Below, one piece after another: positions 47,279 to 59,120 of a DNA stretch of 64,000 bases. Location: contig VYZB01000918.1 of NCBI GenBank assembly GCA_013397455.1, positions 3,427 to 67,426 on the forward strand. The letters are read 5' to 3'. The position numbers were made by a program, and so were the translations under genes. Source of the stretch: Crotophaga sulcirostris. Taxonomy: Eukaryota; Chordata; Aves; Cuculiformes; Crotophagidae. Position 1 is the first letter of the stretch, and each line of letters begins with the position of its first letter. The notes below the pieces were generated by a model that was not told where the DNA came from, made no database searches, and saw only the letters and a program-made list of their open reading frames with translations.

Positions 47279-47816
47279 CTTTTGGCTGTGCTGTAGACCT
47301 GCAAAGTATGAGAAGGAGCAAATATAAAACCAAAGGAGCCAATAGGACAGGATCAACACTTGAGCTAAGCTAGTGTGAGCCCTGAAGAGACAGAAACTGG
47401 TAGACAGATTGATAACCATTCTGTTCTGCTTTGCTTTGTTCTTCTCCGTGTCCTTTCAGAGCCTGATTCCATCCTACAGACACCAAACAACGTCTTTGCA
47501 CCTGCTGCTTAGTAACACCTGCTTTCTTCTATGTAATTTGGGCCCCAGAGAAGGAGTTCAATAAAATTAAGGTACCACACAACTAGGCATTGCAGAAATG
47601 GAAAACAAAGGAGAGTTTTTGAATTTAAATATTCTCTGGGCTAAGTTGACAAAGGCAGAAGAGGTACATAATGCCTATGTTGTCCATGAGGGAGTAGATC
47701 CTATAAGGATACCAAGTACTATGCTTTTAGTACAGCTAGTTTATAACAAGTGGCTTTAATACAGCAGATTTAGTATCGAGCTCATTTGGAAAACTAAACA
47801 AATAAGAGTCTTCTGC

Positions 47817-48022
47817 AAGATCACAAGGGTGGGGAGGCACTGGCACAGGTTCCCGTAGAAGTCATGGCTGCCCCATCCCTGGAGGTGTTCAAGGCCAGGT
47901 TGGATGGAACTTTGAGCCCCCTGATCCAGTCGGAGGTGTCCCTGCCCATGGCAGAGACGTGGAACTGGATGCACTTTGAAGTCCCTTCCAACCAAAACCA
48001 TATCATGATTCTATGATTCTAA
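47817..48022 (+). mobile_element. CR1 fragment in the intron of gene H
   Basis: Antisense to H: 'ccatccctggaggtgttcaa', 'ccaggttggatggaactttg', ATGATTCTATGATTCTAAAA. Confidence 0.92.
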
Positions 48023-48729
48023 AAGCTGAAGAACAGAAAAAAACTGAAAGCTGGCCTCCTGAATTTACATTTCAGAGGGAGTAAAACTGTTCACAAACCT
48101 GGACTAAATTCTACACCTTCTGTTTTTCTTTTAAAATAAACTGAAGGGTGGTGAGGTAATATGGAAAATGTTAGAAAGCTACAATTTAGGATGTCATTTC
48201 AAACACATCCAAATGCCAAACCAAAGCACCAAATGAAGGAGTGAGTCAATCTGTTGTTTCAGATTGAATGAAATGTTTCGTTTTCAACCACAGTGCTTAA
48301 TTATTTTTTGTCTAACAGAACTGCATATTAGAAAAATCTTGGGTGCTGTTGAGTTTTACCAAGCAATTTTCTCTTGTTGTTTTAGACACAATGCTAAAAT
48401 ATCCATTCTTCACCTAAAATTCTCCTGACATTAAACCCTAATCCAGACACTGTCTTCAGGTTCCCACCCTTTCATTCTAACACAACTATTAATTCCATGT
48501 TGTTGACTTGGCCTACAAATCTCTCAGCAGAAAGCAAGCTGGAGAAAATGAATGGCTGAAAACCAAACCAAACCCATCACACATAGTACACAACATTTGT
48601 AGTGGACCATTAATTCTTACACAGCCAGCTGGGTGTTTTGACTACTGCTTTGCATAAACAGAACAAAAACACCCAAAGCAACTTCTTGAGGAATATACAC
48701 CTTAATTAGACATTTTCTGGCTTCCAATC

Positions 48730-49166
48730 TCATAGAATCATAGAATTATAGAATGGTTTGGATTGGAAGGGACCTCAAAGCCCATCCAGTTCCAACCCCC
48801 TGCCATGGGCAGGGACACCTCCCACTAGACCAGGCTGCTCAAGACTCCATTCAACCTGGCCATGAACACCTCCAAGGCGGGGGCAGCCACAACCTCCCTG
48901 GGCAAACTGTTCAAGTGCCTCCCCACCCTCATTGTGAAGAATTTCTTCCTAACATCTAATCTAAATCTCCCCGTTTCCAGTTTAAAGCCATTCCCCCTCA
49001 TCCTATCACTCCATGCCCTTGTAAAAAGTCCCTCCCTGGCTTTCTTGTAGGCCCCCTTCCGGTACTGGAAGGCTGCTATGAGGTTCCCCTGAAGCCTTCT
49101 CTTCTCCAGGTTGAACAACCCCAACTCTCTCAGCCTGTCCCCATAGCAGAGGTGCTCCAACCCTTT
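48730..49166 (-). mobile_element. Second CR1 in the intron of gene H
   Basis: Long copy, sense to H: catagaatcatagaattat, 'gggacctcaaagcccatcc', then 'ctccaggttgaacaacccca' and 'ccatagcagaggtgctcc'. It retains a CR1-type frame (RELGLFNLEKRRL). Confidence 0.95.
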
Positions 49167-49756
49167 AATTCACCTGCATAGCTATACTGACAGGTGATTT
49201 AGCAAAGTCCATGCCATTCAGCTTGCCACAAGTGCCTGAGAAGATCCCAGGTAGGGCATTTCCAAAATCAGACCGGGGACCCCGTAGGGTCAACCCACAG
49301 AACTGTCGGGTCTGAGTAGCTGGTTCCAGTCTGAGAAGTGACTGCAGCTGTCTCACCATCTCAGCATTTATACAGCCTACATCAATATTTACATACGATA
49401 CCTCTGTCCAAAATCAGACAAAAAAATGGAAGCCACAAGGTAAAAACAACACTGCCAGTTGTATACAGCTGGCTAAGATATTTTAATTTTACCTAAAGCC
49501 TATATGCATTAAATTTCCATAAAGCAATGCCAGCAGAAGTCTTTAATCTTATCTATATTTCAAATGTATTTTTAAACCTCAACCCACCAGTGCCTCAGAA
49601 TGAATAGTTAGTAAATTACTGTTTCATGAAAACAAACTCCTTAATATTTTATGGAATATTAACCCAGAATTCATCCCTTATGTAAATGCAAAGATTTCTA
49701 AATAAGTATTTCTTTTCATTTTTTTTAAGGAAGAAGAATAACAGCATCCAACTTAC

Positions 49757-49823
49757 TCAGTTCACCAAGGAGAAGTCAAGAGAATCTGCTGGAAGGTCTC
49801 TGAATCATGAATGACTTTATATA
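49757..49823 (-). promoter_or_regulatory. Promoter and non-coding exon 1 of gene H
   Basis: Minus-strand TATATAAA at 49816-49823, then exon 1 with TTCTCTTGACTTCTCCTTGG ending GAACTGA at 49757 before GTAAGTTGG. The AT-rich element (TTAATTAGCAC, then AGCAAAACAATTACTG on the minus strand) is at 49908-49951, about 85-130 bp upstream. The 2.46-kb intron is the longest in the set. Confidence 0.85.
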
Positions 49824-50379
49824 CCCTCCTGGACCACCGGGCTGATGCAAGACAATAACGTCATATTTATGCATTAGGTTCCATTACTCCCCAAACAAAA
49901 TTTGACATGTAATTACAGTAATTGTTTTGCTTGCTGTTTGTGCTAATTAACCCATTCTCACCAGCACATGACTTGCAAAGTCCCAGCCTCGGATTCCTTT
50001 CATTTCACATTTTTCAGCACCAAAGCCATTCTTGCACCTCTGACAGGGTGGAGGCTGCCTGCAGGACTGAACTCAGGCTGGCATGGGAGCTCTGCCAGTG
50101 CTGTGGCAGCTCAGAGGCTCTTCAGGACTCATCCTGGCACTTCCTTACAAAACAGAAATTTGCTGTCCTTGCTTGACATCATGACCTCCAAGAATGCATA
50201 AGACTCTAACCTAGCATTAGTACTAAGTGTGCTTGCTAGTTCAAAGCATGTTAGGATGTGTTTACAGAAACTGCAGTCACTGCTTGACTGTAGGGTCAGG
50301 ATTGTCTTGGAGAGACACTTCTAGCAGAACCCAGCATTGTCTGTGGTGGCCTGGCTCCTCGTTTGATGATCAAGCCTCT

Positions 50380-50735
50380 TAGAATCATAGAATCATGGAA
50401 TGGTTTGGAAGGAACCATGAAGGTAATCTTGTCCAACCCCCTGCCATGGATCAGGTACTCAAAGCCCCATCCAGCCTGGCCTTGAACACCTCCAGGGATG
50501 GGGCAGCCACCACTTCTCTGGGCAATCTCTGCCACTGCCTTACCACCTTCACAGGAAAACATTTCTTTCTAATATCTCATCTAAATCCCCTCCTTTTCAG
50601 CTTAAAACAATTTCCCCTCATCCTATCCCCACATTCTTGGATCAAGAGCCCCTCCACAGCTTTTCTGTAGCCCCTTTCAGTACTGTAAGGTTGCTCTAAG
50701 GTCCCCCCAGAGCCTTCTCTTCTAGCCCCAGTTTA
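50380..50735 (-). mobile_element. CR1 LINE 3' fragment
   Basis: Antisense copy: tagaatcatagaatcatgga, 'ccagggatggggcagccacc', then 'ctcatctaaatcccctcct'. Confidence 0.93.
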
Positions 50736-52699
50736 GCATGAGGTGTCCTCTGTGAAACAATTCCTGGCCAAGCTCAGGAAGAAACATAACGGAACACTCA
50801 TTTTTGTTAAAGCCAGATAGTGAGAAGGATCTAGGAATTGCTCAGTCTGATTTGGAATAAATCACTCCACCCCAGTGCCTTTCACAGCGGTTATGGTCAC
50901 AGCTGCATCCAAAAAATGTTTATGAGAAGAGTTCTGTGGGAAACCCAAGGTAAGTGAGCAATGCTGTGGTAGAGCTGGTCATTCCCTTTCTAACATCCAG
51001 CTGGGCCAGGGAAAAGAGGAGAAACCAATACACATAGGATTGCTCAGGAGGGCTTTAGCAATACAAAGGATTGAGAGATACCATATCAGTTTGTGCTCAA
51101 CTTGACCTGCTGTGCTGAAGCTATTATTCCTGCTGTGTTTGAAGCACAGACCCAGCCCCCTCAGGTGATCTAATACAATTTAAATCAGCAAATATGCCCC
51201 GATTGGAAAGGTGAATATTAGACCAACTTGTTTTAAATAGTATGATTAGGATAACAAATGCAGAGCTGGCTTTTAATCAAAAAAACACAAAGGGATCCAA
51301 ATTCCAAGCTGTTTATCATCATCTGATTCAGAGAATCACATGGGTGGCCCTGACACATATATTTTAAAGTGACGCTATGATTCAATCCTGTGGAGTTTAA
51401 TCCTTGCAACCTGTTATTAACATTATACCACCACAATACTTTGCATATATAAAACATTAGTGGGTGTTTGCAAAACTATCTGAAAACATTTCCTCAGAAC
51501 ATTGCCAATAAGTGTTCTTGCCTAGAGGATCCTCCAAATTGAACCTGCTTCCAAAAGGTAATCGTTAGCATAGAGGTTGCTACAATAATATGCAAGAATG
51601 TTGTATGTGTACGGAAATGAGGGATGGGAAATGAACCCAGAAACTGTTCGATGTGTGCGTCAACACTTTGCATGGATTGGGAGGTCCCAAGATGATGGTG
51701 GCAACCAGAACTTGTTCCCAGCCAGACCTCCATGCTTAACCCTTACCCACTGTTCTTGAGATGTGATGCTGAAAGAAGATTGGAACAGTAGCTATCAGGT
51801 GCTGTTCTTTAAGGCACAACCCAACACATCAACTTTTGGCAGTTTTGGAAAAGTGTGGAGCAACTGGCATTCCTCTCCAGCTCCTTTCAACAGTACCAAC
51901 CCTGCCAGGGAATTTTTGCCATGACTCCTCCTGCACTCTTGCTAACACTCAGCTCACATGGCAGCATCCTCCCATAGTTTCTCCCTGTGCTTGGCTGTCT
52001 AAGAAGCATTTGCAGCTTCACATGTTCATCTGTTGCAACATTTCTCACTCAGAGGCACTTCCTATGGTGCCTCACAGCATGAAGAGCTGCTCTCACCTTC
52101 CTGGCATGAGTTCACTTACCAAGAGCAGATCCAGAAGGGGTTTTTGAGTGCACTCCACTTTCACATACACAGATGCATTTAATCCCTTACATACATTTAT
52201 TTATTTACATGTATAAAATCAACGATAAGGAAGTAATTGTAGAATTGCTGTTGGTAAAGGATTTCAGATTTCAACCTGGTGAAGTAACAAATGTGTTGCG
52301 AAGAGGTGAATTAAATGAATATGAATTGCTTAAAAAGGTGAACACTCTTCAAAACCAGTGCTGAGCAATGCCAAAGGCTTAAAAAATTAATTATTGGGGG
52401 GAAAAAAACCCCAGAATTATAGGAATAATTTCCACTGGTCATGTTGCCCACCTTACATGCTTCCGTTAATTATTCCTGGAAAAGTTTTGTCTAAGTTGTT
52501 CTTAAAAGTGTTCCAGTACCAGGCATCCATCACCACTTTACAAATCTGCCAGCACCTGGCTGCTCCTGCTCCTGTAATTGGAGTTGTTTTCTTTTTCCCT
52601 AAAGCTAATCTCTGTCTTCTTAGTTGCAATGTAAAATGACAAGTTTATCTCCTGTTTTTCCACTGAATAAAGGAAATTTTATTGCATCAAAAACAGTGT

Positions 52700-52918
52700 G
52701 GCCTGCAGGGTGAAGGAGCGGATTCTGCCCTTCTACTTTGCTCTTGTGAGACCTCATCTGGAGTCCTGTGTTCAGTTCTGGAGACCTCAGCACAGGAAAG
52801 ACATGGATTTATTGGAGCATGTCCAGAGGATGCTGTGGAGATGATCCGAGGGCTGGAGCACCTCCCATACAAGAACAGGCTGAGAGAGTTGGACTTGTTC
52901 AACCTGGAGAAGAGACTT
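52700..52918 (+). mobile_element. CR1 LINE fragment lacking the 3' end
   Basis: Sense piece: 'gtgagacctcatctggagt', 'ggacatgg'-type block, 'gatccgagggctggagcacc', and an encoded RLRELDLFNLEKRL. Confidence 0.92.
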
Positions 52919-53177
52919 AAAAAACGCAAGTAACTGAAACAGGGGGAGATTCCTCTATTAAGGAAACACTGTAATTAGAGAAAGAAGAGCGTGCATGCAT
53001 TTAATTGTAACTATAACTAAACATTGGAATAATTTGACGATGAGTGATCCCTTGCTGACTTTAAATCAAAAGTGAGTGTTCAGTCCAAAGTTGTATGAGA
53101 GTTTAAAGACAAATTATGGAACAGAGAGAAAGTACTGGGTAATATTTTCTGGTTCATATTGTCCACAGGATCCCTCT

Positions 53178-53301
53178 TGGCCAAAATATCTGTAGGCACG
53201 AGAAAATTGAAGGTCTGATGTAGCATCAGAACACAAGTCTGGCCAAAATATCTGTAGGCATGAGAATATTGAAGGTCTGATGTAGCATCAGAACACAAGT
53301 C
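53178..53301. repeat. 62-bp tandem duplication
   Basis: Copies at 53178-53239 and 53240-53301 differ by only a couple of bases. The unit starts TGGCCAAAATATCTG and ends GAACACAAGTC. Confidence 0.95.
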
Positions 53302-53324
53302 TTGAAACCTGTCACTTCCATGTG

Positions 53325-53488
53325 GACAGGTTGCCCAAGTTGGTGATTGAGTCACCATCCCTAGAAGTATTTAAAGATGAGTGGATGACGTGCTTAAGGA
53401 TATGGTTTAGTAGTGGACAGATACGGTTGGACTCGATGATCTCAAACGTCTTTTCCAACCAAGTGATTCTGTGATCCTATTCTATGAT
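53325..53488 (+). mobile_element. CR1 LINE 3' fragment
   Basis: Sense piece: 'accatccctagaagtattta', 'gttggactcgatgatctcaa', then a terminus with GATTCTGTGATCCTATTC. Confidence 0.9.
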
Positions 53489-54485
53489 CTTGTGTTCTCA
53501 TTCCAATTGGTAGAATAGCACAAACAGCAGAGAAAGAAATCCTGTGTGCCCATGTGCCAGGACAAAAGAATTATTGCAAGTTTCAGATTAAATTAAGAAA
53601 AAATAAATAAATACACAATTATGTAATAAACTGTGCAGTGCTACCACTATTGACAGTAGAATTGTGGCTACAGTTTATATAAACTAAGCAGACTTAGCTT
53701 CAGGTTAGATGATGTAGCTACTTTTGGCATCAAAAGAGTTTCTTCCCTTGACCTTAAAATCTGGGTTGAGAGCTGTGATTCACCTTCCGGCCACTGCTAC
53801 TTTCACTGGGCAGGCGGTGAGGACTCATTTTGAGTTGCTTTTCTCTCCATTGACTTTCCAGACCATCAGAGGCATGGGAGAGACAGCAGCAAATTGTATT
53901 TATTATGTTTGTATCTCTGATTTTGTCTTTGCTCTTATTCACATCTAAGTCTTATATAGACACATCCATGGGCGTGTCAGCAGAGTCGTCCAACCAGATC
54001 CATAAGGGTGAGTCATGCTGTTACGGGAAAGTATCCTCATAAAAATTTAGAGGAGCCAGGAGCACTAAGTCAAGAGAGAGCTGAAGAACATGCGTGCACA
54101 CAAATCTAAATATTCAGTGTTTCTTTATCAAAAATCTAAAAACCAGAGCCCTTCATGTGAAATAATTGTTTTGTTACTAATAATTAGAACTGATATTTTA
54201 TGTTCCTGTTTTCGAGAGGAGTAGGTCTGCCACTAGATCATATTTCTAGGAAGGCATCAGATGATTTGCCCATTTGATTCCATGCCAGGTGACACTGCTA
54301 GAGGATGAGGTGCAAAATTAATGTTCCCCTCATCAAACACAACGCTATAATGTAATAAAGGGGCCTGATTCTCCTCCAGGATACTCAAAATTCTCAGCAT
54401 TATTGCTGAGTTACCCAAAAGATTACTTGAAAACATGAGTTACAAGGAAAAAATAATAGACAGTTGAGTTTGAATGCAATGTAAC

Positions 54486-54491
54486 TTTAAT
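54486..54491 (-). other. Poly(A) signal of gene I
   Basis: Minus-strand ATTAAA followed by GTTACATTGCATTC, the shared module with one change. Confidence 0.8.
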
Positions 54492-54660
54492 GAAAGGGGA
54501 GCACAGGATATATTTGGTAGAGGCATAAGGGACATTTCCAAAGACTTTGGGAAAAGATACAGCTTCATGCTTGCCAGCAAAACCTGGACATCACTGGGTT
54601 GGAGCTTTCATTGTGAGGTCAGCACAGCCCAGGGCTTCTGGAGCAGTAGGTGTTGTCCCT

Positions 54661-55260
54661 TCAGAAATAACCGTAGCCACAGCTTCCTCCACGAAACCTC
54701 CGGTAACCAGAGGAGCTGCCTCCTCCAAAGGAGCCCCCAAAGCCCCCACCACAAGAAGCAGAACTAAAGGATCTTCTGCCTCTGTATGAGCCCCCAAATG
54801 ACCTGCTTCCTCCATACAAGCCCCCAAAGCCAAATGAACTACCTCCTCCATATGAGCCCCCAGAGCCAAATGAACTACCTCCTCCATACGAGCCCCCCAT
54901 TCCAAGGGAACTACCCCCACCATAGGAGCCCCCCATTCCTAGGGTACTGCTCCCACCATAGGAGCCCTCTGCTGAGCTGCTTCCTCCATAGGAACCACCA
55001 CCACCAGATTCAAGAGCGCCAATTGGCCCTGAATGCCCGCCAACGGGTGTTGGAAATGAAGTGCCCACGAAGCTCTCCTGAGGGCAGGAGCTGAGGATGG
55101 GGCCTGGGAAGGTGATGACCACAGGTGGTGGGTAGACCACAGCACGGGAGTCTCCGCAGGAGGTGACGCAGGGCTCGTTCCAGGCATTAACGCATGGCTG
55201 TGGGCAGGTCACCTCGCAGGGTGGGTAGCATCTACTGCTCAGTTGTCCTCCTGAAGACAT
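54661..55260 (-). CDS. Gene I: long Gly/Ser-rich beta-keratin ending GYGYF
   Basis: A 199-residue corneous beta-protein. The start [11 protein letters not shown] at 55260 follows a 20-nt leader after TTGCAG (exon 2 starts at 55280). Residues 15-38 hold [17 protein letters not shown] and SCGDSR, and residues 43-61 hold [19 protein letters not shown]. From about residue 84 the chain is a repetitive Gly/Ser/Tyr tail ([24 protein letters not shown] units), then RGRRSFSS, one Cys (SCGGGFGG), and [13 protein letters not shown]. It lacks the terminal Cys motif (CGPC) of genes A, B, D and F. It is an inverted near-copy of J, similar through the coding exon and the 3' UTR. The very Gly-rich tail suggests a flexible, hydrophobic matrix contribution (inference). 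Confidence 0.96.
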   Translation of the reverse strand: MSSGGQLSSRCYPPCEVTCPQPCVNAWNEPCVTSCGDSRAVVYPPPVVITFPGPILSSCPQESFVGTSFPTPVGGHSGPIGALESGGGGSYGGSSSAEGSYGGSSTLGMGGSYGGGSSLGMGGSYGGGSSFGSGGSYGGGSSFGFGGLYGGSRSFGGSYRGRRSFSSASCGGGFGGSFGGGSSSGYRRFRGGSCGYGYF

Positions 55261-55988
55261 CTTTTGTGATGTAGGTAAACCTGCAACACAGGTTATAGAG
55301 TAAAATTAAAATATATATGCATCTCTGTGCCTCTACAGAATCTCTGTGATGATACAAGTGTTGTGTTTCCTCATAAAGGGAATTATGTTCTTCTAAATAT
55401 GAGAACTACTTTTGTGGAGATATCTAACTTTACATCAGTCTGAAATATTGTTCTTCAGCATGGTTAAATTAAATAATTAAGATACAAATACAACTTCTCT
55501 TGCAGCCGCCAGTAAGGAATATACCTTTCTAAAGCATCTATAGCCCATCTTCATTGTGAGAGTATCTTTTACCACTAACCTCTAGTTCTGTTTAGGACAA
55601 ATCATAAATTTATTCACCTCAGAGGGGTAGAATTCCCTCCTTTGCTCTACTGGTCCCATTGCTTTGGATGCAGCCCAGGGTGCGGCTGGTTTTCTGAGCT
55701 GCAAGCCCATATAGATGCCAAGCTGTCAGTTGTTGAGTTGTAACCTCCATATCAAATTATTAGAATTTAATTGACACTTTCCCTTTGCGGTTTGGAACAG
55801 CATAACCTCACATTTTAAGATCTGAATCTATCAATGGTTTCTGCTGAATGGCTACAGCAACCTTAATCTGCTTAATCCGCTTAATCAAAACTGATATTGC
55901 AGAGTACTGACATAAAATTTGCTTGCAAGTTAAACAGCGATAGCAACATCCCCGTTAATATAAAGGAACTTAAAGAAAGAGTACTTAC

Positions 55989-56058
55989 CGGGCTGACAGA
56001 GAAAATGAGACTGAAGAGCAGTTGTTGGTGAACCTGGAGGAAATGCACTGCTTTTATA
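55989..56058 (-). promoter_or_regulatory. Promoter and non-coding exon 1 of gene I
   Basis: Minus-strand TATAAAA at 56052-56058, then a pyrimidine-rich exon (CTTCAGTCTCATTTTCTC) ending CAGCCCG at 55989 before GTAAGTAC. The AT-rich element (CTAATCATTATC, then AAAACAATTATTAC on the minus strand) is at 56151-56195, about 93-137 bp upstream. Confidence 0.87.
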
Positions 56059-56789
56059 CACCTCTCCAGACTGCTACCAGGATATGCAACGCACTTTTGT
56101 ACGCAAGGCGTGATAGTTAGCCAGCAAAACATTTTGCTGTATAAGCTAGTTCTAATTGTAATAATTGTTTTGATAAATGATAATGATTAGTAAATCAGCT
56201 CCTCATCATACAATAAGTGCAACACGCCCTTTGTCTTTCTTTAATCCTTACAGAGTTTTTATATGCATTTTATGACTAGTGCCATCTCCTGACCTCATTT
56301 GGATTGCAGTGAATTGAGCTCAATTGACTTAGCAAGGTAAAGACATCAACCTTTCCCTTAAGCAAGATAAAGACATCAGCTTGGCTCTGTCAGAAGAAAT
56401 ATTTTTTTGTTCTGCAGTAGATTCCATTTAAATTTAAAATTGCACAAAACTGGGGAAAAAAAGCGTATTTAATCTTTATTGCTCCTCAGATGGGAGGGGT
56501 CATTTTTTCTGCCTGTTTAACATCCACCCAAGTAAGTGCTTACAGAAGTGCTTAATCAAATGCCCACTGTCATCCAAATAAGTACAAGGAAGCACCCTGT
56601 GAAGACACGGAGTAATTATATTATCATCCTTCTCATTTTGCAACCTTTCTGGAGAGCTGCGGCGTTCTAGCAAGACACATTGCTGTTGTCCAGGAGGCAA
56701 TAGTCTTTCTGGATATGAAATGCATGCACAGAGAGTGTATAAAGATAATTTAATCTAAAACAAATAAAACCCATGCCCCTATATTTTGC

Positions 56790-57318
56790 ACCGGCGAGGC
56801 TGCACCTTGAATTCTGGGTTCAGTTTTGGGCCCCTCACTCCAAGAAAGATCTTGTGGTGCTGGAGCGCATCCAGAGGAGGGGAATGAGGCTGGTGAAGGG
56901 TCTAGAGCACAAGTTTTAGGAGGAGCGGTTGAGGGCTTTGGGACTGGTTAGCCTAGAGAAGAGGAGGCTGAGGGGAGACCTCATCACTCTGCAACTCCCT
57001 GAAAGGAGGTTGTAGCGAAGTGGGGGTTGGTCCATTCTCCCAAGTAACAGGTGATGGATTGAGAAGAAATGGCCTCAAGTTGCACCAGGTGAGGTTTAGA
57101 TCGGATATTAGGAAAAATGTCTTCACTCAAAGAGTGGTGAAGCAGTGGCAGAGGCTGCCCAAGGCAGTGGTGGAGTCTCCATCTCTGGAGGTGTTCAAAA
57201 AACAAGTGGCTGTGGCACTTCGGGATATTGTCTAGTCTGCGTGGTGGGGTTGTTTTGATGGTTGGACTGGATGATCTTAGAGGTCTTTTCCCACCTTAAC
57301 AATTCTATGATTCTATAA
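56790..57318 (+). mobile_element. Longest CR1 copy in the window
   Basis: About 530 bp, sense: 'gaggctgcaccttgaattct', 'cttgtggtgctggagcgca', 'gaggctgaggggagacctc', 'ggaggttgtagcgaagtggg', ending AACAATTCTATGATTCTATA. Confidence 0.96.
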
Positions 57319-58097
57319 TGGCAAGGACTATTCTTTTCAAGAAAGCCACAGGAGTATTCCTGGACTTGTGCTTAAAAGCCTCATGTCTTTGGAGACAGAG
57401 ATACAAGTACATAAATAGGAAGGGATATCTCTAAGCAAAATGTTCTTTATCAATAACCAGAAGCACAGCGGGAACATTAGATATGATCAATATTTTTGTG
57501 TGTTTATAACAGACAAACATCAGGCAGATTAGTGTCAGTGAAATCAATCACCCAAGTTAAATGTTTTGTTTCTAAATCAAAGTAAAATAAAGTAAGTCTA
57601 GATTTTGACTCTCATTCTTAGCTGTAGGAGGAGAGAAACTGCAGCCTATCTGAGTCTAAATGGTTGGGTTCTCAGCCTGTTCCACTTATCATTCTGTATC
57701 TAGTGTTTTTATCATTATAATGTTTCTACCATTTATATCACCAGATTTCTGGTGTTTTCAAGCCCAATTAGAAAATAGAGCACGGGGAGCTTGTATGCTT
57801 CAGATCTTGCATCAGAATGTGAACGAGTCTTGTCAGGAATCAGTGGGTAGCTCTTGATTTCACAGTTTTGCTAGTCAGCAATTCTTCATTAACTCCTCAG
57901 GTAATGCTAATCTTCCTGGTTTCCTACAGTTGGGTTGAGAAATACCAATTTACATGAAGAACCCTGGGCACTGCTGCTTTTTCTCACATATCAGCACCTT
58001 TGGGAAGCAGTAGTGTTTCTATTAACCACCCAACTATTCGCAATCCAGATTATGAAGAAGAAAAGTGGAATATCATGTACAAAACCTGTGCATCATT

Positions 58098-58314
58098 TGA
58101 ATATAACCCTCACATGCATCTAGACTCATTCCAGTTTCATCTCCACTGAGGATCAGAGACACATCAGATCTTGATATAACCCTCACATACATCTGTACTA
58201 ATTTCAGTTTCAACTTCAGTGAGGGTCAGGGATAATATCAGATCTTGATATAATCCTCACATGGATTTATACTCTTTCCAATTTCAACCCAGTGAGGTTC
58301 AGGGACAATATCAG
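58098..58314. repeat. Three-copy tandem repeat, unit about 73-74 bp
   Basis: Units begin near 58098, 58171 and 58245 with GATATAACCCTCACAT (or a close variant) and share TTTCA, CAGTGAGG and TCAGGGA in order. The copies have diverged and the last is followed by unique sequence. Confidence 0.88.
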
Positions 58315-58532
58315 CTGCTAGGTGACTTTGTAAGGGTCAGAGCGTAACGTAAAACACAAGGTGTGTAATATTTGTAACGTGACTTCGAATTAGGAATAAA
58401 GTTGTCATCACACCACTTAGGAAAACAATCAGAACAATTAAGGAAATAATCCATACAGCAAAGCATGGTTTGGCAACACGTAGGAAGCTCTTGCACAAGC
58501 ATGGCTCACGTCCCACTGGTGGTCTGAAGATG

Positions 58533-58601
58533 TATATAAGAGCTCTCTGAGCGCTTCAGTGTCATCAACGACAGCTCTTGATCTACCCTTCTCCAGACCT
58601 G
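58533..58601 (+). promoter_or_regulatory. Promoter and non-coding exon 1 of gene J
   Basis: TATATAAG at 58533-58540, then an exon with GCTCTTGATCTACCCTTCTC ending AGACCTG at 58601 before GTGAGTTTG. An AT-rich block (GAAAACAATCAG, AACAATTAAGG) lies at 58421-58443. The intron is 499 nt, the shortest in the set. Confidence 0.83.
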
Positions 58602-59120
58602 GTGAGTTTGATCTCCTTCTTTCTCTGTATGAACCATGAGGAAAATATTTTCAGTATTTAACTGTGGACTAGGTCTTCTGCAGAAAGGATGATGCTAATG
58701 AATACCATCGTACCTTAATTTTTAAAGTCATTTAAATTTGTGCCTGTGTAGACACAGGTGAAGAATTATAAGACTGGATCTTCATAGACACTCGGACCAA
58801 TTCAATATTGTCTGTTAGCTCCAGAGCTCTGTATTATGATCCAACAAAATCTTAAAGGTTAGCTACTTCCAAAACACATGGAGTTCAGCTTTGCTCTCCA
58901 TGATTACCAGTATATGTAGAGCAGCAGAAAATATTTTAGGAAGTACCAGGTGTTAGTGCAGACGTGTTTAGCAAAATGCATGAGAGAGCTAAACCTGAAC
59001 CTTTCTGAACACTCTTACCTTTCTTTCATGCTTATGAAAGACAAGGTTTTTTTAACTCTGGCATTTGATATTTGTACTTACACTTTATCTCCTGCTACAG
59101 ATTTATCTACATCACAAAAG

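Larger units (their letters stand above)
49952..54485. other. Spacer between H and I
   Basis: Contains CR1 pieces and a 62-bp tandem duplication, listed separately. An AATAAA with a following TTTTATTGCATCA (about 52666-52689, plus strand) looks like a stray 3' module without a keratin frame in front of it. No gene is supported in 50740-52650 or 53490-54480. Confidence 0.5.
56196..58420. other. Divergent spacer between I and J
   Basis: Holds a long CR1 and a three-copy tandem repeat (listed separately). No gene is seen in 56196-56789 or 57319-58097. Confidence 0.5.
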
